In this document: positions 34,201 to 38,789 of the stretch, one piece after another | How the letters are laid out: each line of letters begins with the position of its first letter | Position numbering within the stretch: position 1 is the first letter of the stretch | DNA from: Lachnospiraceae bacterium | Lineage (GTDB): Bacteria > Bacillota > Clostridia > Lachnospirales > Lachnospiraceae | Assembly (NCBI GenBank): GCA_022510605.1 | Contig: JAFLTB010000009.1 | Coordinates: 1 to 38,789 of the forward strand | Reading direction: 5' to 3' | DNA: 38,789 bases | Program-made: the position numbers and the translations under genes | Notes under the pieces: model-generated | Told to the model about the DNA's origin: nothing | Seen by the model: the letters and a program-made list of their open reading frames with translations, nothing else | Databases searched by the model: none

Positions 34201-37200
34201 ATGTTTCTCCAGTTATAATCGTATCATCGACAAAATAAAATTTTACAGGACAATTTCCTTCTTCACTGTTATCTAAATATAATCTATCAATCATTTGCTT
34301 AAGAACTGCATGCTCACACACAAAATTGCTCCTAAATTGTTTATCAACATTGATCGATACAATTTCCGCAAGTCCTTTAAAATAATGTGTATTGACATAC
34401 TGGGCAAATCCAACATTTGTATTGTGTTCTGGCGAAAAAATAATATGCAGAATTGGATCGACGTTATCTTCATCCAAATCGTCCTCCAAGCCTCTCAACC
34501 AATTTTTTACATAATTTTTTACTTTATAAAAATACTTTTGTGTATCAATATAAAACTGATAGTGATTCTGTCTACGACATATATGATCATAAGAAACACA
34601 ATCTGCAAGTTCTATAAAGCGCTCACAGAAAGCTTTTCCTATAGCCTTTGGTTTTTGTAGTATATAATTTTTATAACGAATCTGCTGTGTAGGCACTGTT
34701 GATGTAGCATCTGTTTCAACTAAAGGTACTTCATCTATTACATATTTGGGATAACACACTTCACACTTTAAAGGATCATGCCAAATTACTTTTGATCTTA
34801 TAAAAAAGTTAATAACCGGATTATCTGCTGATTTCAGTGTTGTTAGTTTAGTTACTATTTCGCATTCTATTACAATCTCCCAGTACTTTTCCTCTATACT
34901 AGACGGATAACCAACTATTAACTTGTTACTTCTTTCCTGTCTATTTACAACATCCTGATACTTCTTTTCTATATCCGAAAGATACACTTCCTTCTGGCAC
35001 CCTCTGGTATCTACAACCCAAAAAACTGTATAATTTTCTACCAAAGATATTTTTTCCTTTGTAGAAACAGAACTTTCAAATTTTTTCCACATTTTTTCAA
35101 AAGTAGTCAAAGTGGAACTAATAGGTACAATTTGCACAATCTTCGTATTTTCATTTAAAATTAAGCGATTATTATCATCAACCCTCCCCAAAAAATTATC
35201 TTTCTGAAGTCCAAAATACATCTGGGTTTCCTCTGACTCCAACATCAAATTATGCTGAAAGGAAGCAAAAGCCACATATTGTTCCTTATTAGATTTATTG
35301 ACTATCCTGTATTCCTGCAGAATCTCTGTTATCGAAGTCAAAATCGCTTTAGAATATGAAGCATATCCATAAAACAAAATTGGTGTAGTTAATAAATCAA
35401 TTTCCTTGCTTACTTCGGCTCTTTTTAGCAAATGACGCAAAATTATAAACGCAAGGCGATTTGCTATAGTTGTCCGGTAAAACAAAAAAGACATTTCATA
35501 AAAAGATTCAATATGCACTTTACTGCCTAACCGCATATGTGTGTCCTTAAGTTTATATCCAACTATTTCTTCATCCAGAGAGCCTTCAGCCATTTTCTTT
35601 AACTGTCTTTCAAAGAAACATCTTGAATCGTCATCGCTACATCCTAATATAACATCAAACGGCATAGCCCCGACTACGCCATTTTCTTTTTTACTATTTC
35701 CCACAAGAAAATCTTTTGGAATCAGAAATGACTTCAATTCTGCCGCCCTCTTACAGTCCCCTTTGTCAAATCCATCAACCCCCTGTTCCATAGAAAGCAC
35801 ATAAGAATTTGATATTGCTTGCGAAAAATCATCTCCAAGCATAATAACTCTTTTTATTTGCCCATTTTTTTTGCAATTTTCCTGAAGGCATAACTGAAGT
35901 TTTGATGGAAAACTCTTAACGCTAAGTAAAATACAAATCCGGCGAAAAGAATCAATAAAGCCATCCGGCAAATTCGTCATGGCTAGATAACAATTTACTC
36001 CCTTTTCTCGAATTACTTCTAAAGCCCCAATAATACCCTTTAAGCAAACTTCTATTCGGTCATAATCTTTAAAATAAGTAATATCAACTGCCTGACTAAA
36101 GTCATAATTGATTACATATTTTGAGAAAATACCATTTTTTTGTCTCATTATGTGTTCAGAAAGTTGCTCCTCAAATTTTTCTTCCCAGTACCTAGTCCAC
36201 AGTTGAACAAGAACATATTTCTTCCGTGCGTCCAGAACGGAATTCCCAGAACCGCCAATTGTATTTGCATTTACTGTTACAGGAACATTTATTCGTCGTT
36301 CTTTGTATTCAAGAAATGTTGCAAAACTTTTATAATTTTCTGCTACATGATTTCTCTGCCTCAACTGACTGATTCCACGCCTCCGTTGATTCCCCAATGC
36401 GCCAACAGGTACGAGTATGGAAAACTGTGTCCCAGGAATCACACATTTTTCTTTCTCCTGCATCATCTGTGCTAAAGAATTTGATGCTCCTTCTGCATAA
36501 GACTTATAGTAAAATCTTTTTTCATCCGTCAGAATACTTTGCTTACTACTAATTACTTTTACAGCCGCATTACATCTCCCTGCCACCTGCGCAAATTGTC
36601 CTAAACCAACATGAGCTATCAAATCATTTTTTCTAAAAAGCATCCAACTGTGAATTGGATCATCTACCTCATACTCCGAAAAAAAGTTGCGAATAGCCAA
36701 ACGTTTTCGCTCTTTTATAATTGCTATATGGCCAGGTAATACAGAAGAATTTTCCAGAATCTTCCTCTGCTCTTCTATTTCGTATTGAAGATTTGCAACG
36801 AAATTATCAATCATATCTTCTTGTTCATTAATATCTGATATAATAACTTCTAGCGCTTCATCTCTTCCGTTAGGAGCAAATACAACTTCAGGAAATCTAG
36901 CTGCTATCCTTTCATAAAACATGTTTTTCTCTTCCTTTTTCCCTTTTACATGAAGATAGAAAGCCAAAAAACATTCTTGGCTTTGAGTATGCTGCAGGGA
37001 ATTTTGCACAATTTGTCTTAACCCTTGAGAAAGTTCCTTTGCTATTTGCCAAATATCCTCATACGAATATAGGTCGATTTCCTCTATAGTTTTCTGCTCT
37101 GAAAGCATAAATGCAAATAATGAGAAATGCATCAAGCACATTTCTCCATGTGTTTTAAGAAAATGCTGAATTTTTTGCTTGTTTTGCTCCCAGCTTTCCA

Positions 37201-38047
37201 AAAAAGAACCCACAACACTTCTAATTCGCTTTACATCCGTCTCTGCAATGTAATCTTTCATAGCAATATTCGGATTATCTGAACCAGCATTTCTAAAACG
37301 CTTATTGCTCCTTAAAGAAAATAACTCCTCTAGGTCATCATTAATTGGATGCACAAATAACTGGTTATACTTTTGATTGTCAATCAAAAGCAGTGGAAAA
37401 AAAGTTTTCTTCTGTTTGCTGTGGTAAAAGTCCAAACTTGTAACAACTGGTCCACTAGCACTTTGTTTTACACCATATATCACTCCAGTATATCGTTTTG
37501 AAAGTAGCCGAAGATACTGAGAAGTGAAATCATAAGTGTCATAATCTATGTTCCCATGAACATCTTCAAAAGGAAATTTTGTTCCCGTTAATGGAACCAT
37601 AAATACAGTAAGTCTGCGTTTTATCCCTTCCTTTTTAAACGTTATAGGCTCTACATACTTTAGCAACATTGCCAAATACTGCAAATTTATAATTTCTCCA
37701 CCAATACCGTAATCATCCTGCCCATTAAAATGGATACGTAGATGATATGTAATGCTATTTTTTTTTGAAAGCAACTTATGTTTATCACTATCAGCAAAAG
37801 AATGTTTATCTTGCACAGAGACGTTTGCCCTTTTCCCTCTCTCCGACATATCAATTGGTTCTTCTATATATCTTGGTGAAAATCCGGCCTGTGTATATCC
37901 AATTTGAATAGGAAGTTTTAAGACAATTTGGGCTAACTGTTCCATTCGATTATGCGTAGTTTCACATTCCACTGTCTTAATAAAATCTAGACACTTTGCA
38001 TAATCTTCTTGCTGATTTTTAAGTTCAATTATACAAATTGTATTCAT
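31274..38047 (-). CDS. Giant GHKL ATPase / PRTase-like / GHKL-like multidomain protein
   Basis: 2257 residues, no signal peptide or membrane segment. N-terminal GHKL ATPase-like domain: N-box LRQIVQNSLQHT with Asn349, Asp405 in IISDINE, GLGQF at 481-485 and PGTQFSILVPV at 538-548. A PRPP-binding-loop-like motif FYFVDDTIITGETF has Asp1274/Asp1275; CEVC (1095-1098) and CIGC (1348-1351) flank it and may bind zinc. The C-terminal end resembles a second, degenerate GHKL domain: ILIDMLISAIKY with Ser2099 in place of Asn, YLIVCNSV, DGHMSLLAIKRYIENLG (from 2205) and YYFENCLPVL. First gene of a three-gene operon; AAGGAGA precedes the ATG. Strongly A+T-rich. Signalling or defence role is inferred. Confidence 0.75.
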   Translation of the reverse strand: MNTICIIELKNQQEDYAKCLDFIKTVECETTHNRMEQLAQIVLKLPIQIGYTQAGFSPRYIEEPIDMSERGKRANVSVQDKHSFADSDKHKLLSKKNSITYHLRIHFNGQDDYGIGGEIINLQYLAMLLKYVEPITFKKEGIKRRLTVFMVPLTGTKFPFEDVHGNIDYDTYDFTSQYLRLLSKRYTGVIYGVKQSASGPVVTSLDFYHSKQKKTFFPLLLIDNQKYNQLFVHPINDDLEELFSLRSNKRFRNAGSDNPNIAMKDYIAETDVKRIRSVVGSFLESWEQNKQKIQHFLKTHGEMCLMHFSLFAFMLSEQKTIEEIDLYSYEDIWQIAKELSQGLRQIVQNSLQHTQSQECFLAFYLHVKGKKEEKNMFYERIAARFPEVVFAPNGRDEALEVIISDINEQEDMIDNFVANLQYEIEEQRKILENSSVLPGHIAIIKERKRLAIRNFFSEYEVDDPIHSWMLFRKNDLIAHVGLGQFAQVAGRCNAAVKVISSKQSILTDEKRFYYKSYAEGASNSLAQMMQEKEKCVIPGTQFSILVPVGALGNQRRRGISQLRQRNHVAENYKSFATFLEYKERRINVPVTVNANTIGGSGNSVLDARKKYVLVQLWTRYWEEKFEEQLSEHIMRQKNGIFSKYVINYDFSQAVDITYFKDYDRIEVCLKGIIGALEVIREKGVNCYLAMTNLPDGFIDSFRRICILLSVKSFPSKLQLCLQENCKKNGQIKRVIMLGDDFSQAISNSYVLSMEQGVDGFDKGDCKRAAELKSFLIPKDFLVGNSKKENGVVGAMPFDVILGCSDDDSRCFFERQLKKMAEGSLDEEIVGYKLKDTHMRLGSKVHIESFYEMSFLFYRTTIANRLAFIILRHLLKRAEVSKEIDLLTTPILFYGYASYSKAILTSITEILQEYRIVNKSNKEQYVAFASFQHNLMLESEETQMYFGLQKDNFLGRVDDNNRLILNENTKIVQIVPISSTLTTFEKMWKKFESSVSTKEKISLVENYTVFWVVDTRGCQKEVYLSDIEKKYQDVVNRQERSNKLIVGYPSSIEEKYWEIVIECEIVTKLTTLKSADNPVINFFIRSKVIWHDPLKCEVCYPKYVIDEVPLVETDATSTVPTQQIRYKNYILQKPKAIGKAFCERFIELADCVSYDHICRRQNHYQFYIDTQKYFYKVKNYVKNWLRGLEDDLDEDNVDPILHIIFSPEHNTNVGFAQYVNTHYFKGLAEIVSINVDKQFRSNFVCEHAVLKQMIDRLYLDNSEEGNCPVKFYFVDDTIITGETFEKANGLLQSLIPTNTYPTNLFCKIFLLVDRLSSDTKKMYVSNPENNFLSFLHIDVSNTRTHGDSCIGCKLEQDARRMFKRSATRNMAHHWSEKIKDYKKKEYDNRSKISQISKKKSYYMLAFSHVMQNIMVKQGRCSKLGEAYDVVLNVAGWLIRNKDIQFGNAYGFEKLLLQNKGILGIQALFKTICRPFFSYDFTIKRQFYTFFILLAELFMGMDKNKVVPKCLEKKGNISYLFEKEGLRLENTEILVKLIKSNLYEKKISELEFFQRYILEGLTDMGSTYVMRKQTLQKTYLYVSDLRNNLDMKEQMDFWNSYEANIHRLVSNNTDETKELWLEYLYMTGEEYQEFDKECKEETFTPVFLYTKITGNAEVKVADKIFYQFCHNLFLQNTGINFDNLEEKVKETKDVIINEDKNFNEYWRQMYCLTQFKNPFMDSKRSEVYNTKKEEILFDFLRTSKNKGNHFVVKSVNKWYQQLLNHIVGVICDKYHVRDVNIALLTETMNGDENSTYIQAMDIVEEKLNSCKIGLPETKYCIKQRVVDALSSSELFDLEGNGYFLDEDLGQEEIQRPYVIAFFDNPKAGITEKEMNWEQHIARVFLYISIAKQGLDGRTKFILRLILREVMTYRNRILRCLQKDFAGDLYARYARKNGEQNILSHEKAHSHNTTADDMITLEVFQDKEKFKKDYEQINMEKAKDWLLLRNYTNGQIAKIFNRSFNDFHEEKNGSTDSPMLYIPQNIQYLQPNPFKCILRCFSDFNLKNMLSNSWDRRLELLNEVIELRYEESLENAVFIQGKQGEYYNLEYFRCILIDMLISAIKYESTRPDFLLRIDRLLEIKSTLKEYELPEYSWMMKDRELRELYERLKKEKCTVMLYREKSPYEGIDYLIVCNSVNTQVYRMDDWEKKNESIEHRLQDPLDFADGHMSLLAIKRYIENLGVEYGIECVFRYKCEEGEKGEKQYYFENCLPVLKREG

Positions 38048-38168
38048 TGTCTTTCTCCTTTTCTACTAAGCGAATAATCAACTAGTAATCCTAAAATTTT
38101 CGTTCAGCCACTATAAAACTATATGAATTTTAGTAATAAACTATAATATCACATTTAATCCAACATGC

Positions 38169-38198
38169 AAAAAAGTTGTCTTTCAAAGACAACCTTTT
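38169..38198 (-). terminator. Terminator hairpin upstream of the giant gene
   Basis: On the minus strand GTTGTCTT-TGA-AAGACAAC is extended by a G-U and four A-U pairs and followed by six Ts. It would stop transcription entering from the IS element, insulating the operon, whose promoter should lie in 38048-38168 (A+T-rich; I see no convincing -35/-10 pair). Confidence 0.6.
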
Positions 38199-38344
38199 CA
38201 ACAATACATCTTTATTCGAAATTGCAAACTTCAAAATCCCCCTATGTCTTCAGTCATCTTATTTCAACCAATATTTTGTTATTTCTTGCGCAAATAACTT
38301 ACTATTTATACTAAGTATGTTATTAATACTCTACTGCATTGTCA

Positions 38345-38393
38345 ATTGTCAAAATGCTCAAAAAAAATTGTCGTTTTTGGTCATTTTGACGAT
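38345..38393. promoter_or_regulatory. 12-base inverted repeat between the operon and the IS element
   Basis: ATTGTCAAAATG (38345-38356) and CATTTTGACGAT (38382-38393) are inverted with one mismatch and a 25-base spacing. It could be a regulator site, an element end or chance in A+T-rich DNA. The rest of 38199-38430 shows nothing recognisable. Confidence 0.3.
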
Positions 38394-38430
38394 AATTCAT
38401 CCTCTTAAGAATGATTTATTCGTTATGTGA

Positions 38431-38789
38431 ATCAGAATCACCGGCTTAGCCGGTGATTTGCTCTGCGGCTATAAGCCGCTGTTACCTGCCTGCGTCTAAA
38501 GACGCTTGAAAGATCCGCCAACCGCACTACATTTACTGGCCGAGCCCCCTGGGCTCTTTTATTTCCTGCCCGGGTTTACCGGATCACCCGTAAACGGGTC
38601 AACGTACTCTTTCAACGTCATTTGGTCGTGCTCTAAGTCCGACGGTATCTGATTCCTTATATATTCCTGTATTTTCTTTGCATTTTTTCCCACTGTATCT
38701 ACATAATATCCCCGGCACCAGAAATGTCTGTTCCCGTACTTGTACTTCAGATTCGCATGCCTCTCAAAGATCATCAGCGAACTTTTTCC
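38431..38789 (-). mobile_element. IS200/IS605-family element, right-end part, running off the window
   Basis: Identified by the partial transposase gene and by clustered hairpins beyond its 3' end: ATCACCGGC-TTA-GCCGGTGAT (38437-38457), GCGGCT-ATA-AGCCGC (38465-38479), GCGTCT-AA-AGACGC (38492-38505) and GAGCCC-CCT-GGGCTC (38542-38556). IS200/IS605 transposases recognise subterminal hairpins rather than inverted termini. The exact outer boundary near 38431 is a guess. Base composition rises sharply compared with the A+T-rich cargo. Confidence 0.7.
38559..38789 (-). CDS. tnpA: IS200/IS605 transposase TnpA (Y1 family), C-terminal part
   Basis: The frame is open through the window end (GKSSLMIFERHANLKYKYG...), so only the last 76 or so residues are seen. 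The pattern GNRHFWCRGYYVDTVGKN followed by IQEYIRNQ holds the catalytic tyrosine helix of Y1 single-strand transposases; the HUH metal motif would be upstream, outside the window. The tail KEYVDPFTGDPV is typical of the family. It acts on single-stranded DNA, excising and inserting without duplication. Whether a TnpB partner exists cannot be seen. Confidence 0.9.
   Translation of the reverse strand, partial: GKSSLMIFERHANLKYKYGNRHFWCRGYYVDTVGKNAKKIQEYIRNQIPSDLEHDQMTLKEYVDPFTGDPVNPGRK

Noticed and set aside
38437-38505. Serial hairpins as a CRISPR array
   Set aside because: The hairpins differ in sequence and there are no equal repeats with regular spacers.

Overview
The window reads as a chromosomal segment of a spore-forming, low-to-mid-GC Firmicute, most likely a gut-type Lachnospiraceae (Clostridia). 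The evidence is the gene content and order: an IreB-RuvX-DUF1292 / MltG-like / TrmR / U32 cluster resembling the yrzL-yrrK-yrzB-yrrL-yrrM-yrrN/O region of Bacillus, an RNase J, a cellobiose phosphorylase locus, and a PdaB-type deacetylase fragment. No rRNA, tRNA or CRISPR array was found.

Layout. (1) 1-7.3 kb: a sugar-uptake and phosphorolysis locus. A lipoprotein solute-binding protein and two ABC permeases, without an ATPase, lie on the minus strand beside a LacI-type regulator; a GH94 cellobiose phosphorylase is transcribed divergently. Both divergent promoters carry the same 9-base operator core at or just after the predicted start site. (2) 7.3-7.7 kb: a gene-free gap holding two long hairpin elements with conserved inner boxes and different, self-complementary outer stems. 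(3) 7.7-27.1 kb: housekeeping genes, almost all on the minus strand: hflX, birA, a U32 hydroxylase and TrmR methyltransferase (tRNA wobble-uridine modification), a short MltG-like membrane protein, RNase J, DUF1292, ruvX, ireB, mtaB, a Crh-like HPr paralogue (plus strand), thiI, cysteine desulfurase, rsmE, a FliD-like protein, murE, a HAD phosphatase, dtd, citrate synthase and a polytopic membrane protein. A roughly 184-base cloverleaf-like structure lies downstream of murE.

(4) 27.2-38.8 kb: a mobile island. A sporulation-type polysaccharide deacetylase gene, with a plausible mother-cell (sigma E/K-like) promoter, is cut after its FDAAWGN motif by a large serine recombinase gene that points back toward the junction. 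Rightward follows a strongly A+T-rich three-gene operon read leftward: a 2257-residue protein with an N-terminal GHKL ATPase-like domain, a central phosphoribosyltransferase (PRTase)-like motif flanked by CxxC pairs and a degenerate C-terminal GHKL-like domain; a receiver-like protein with a large insertion; and a DUF2971-type protein. The island continues into the end of an IS200/IS605 element that runs off the window.

The main candidate for a little-described system is this GHKL-PRTase-GHKL / receiver-like / DUF2971 operon. Its domain mix, size, composition and position on a recombinase island suggest a signalling-type conflict (anti-phage) system, but that is inference. The second is the interruption of the deacetylase gene, which could be a skin-like element excised during sporulation.
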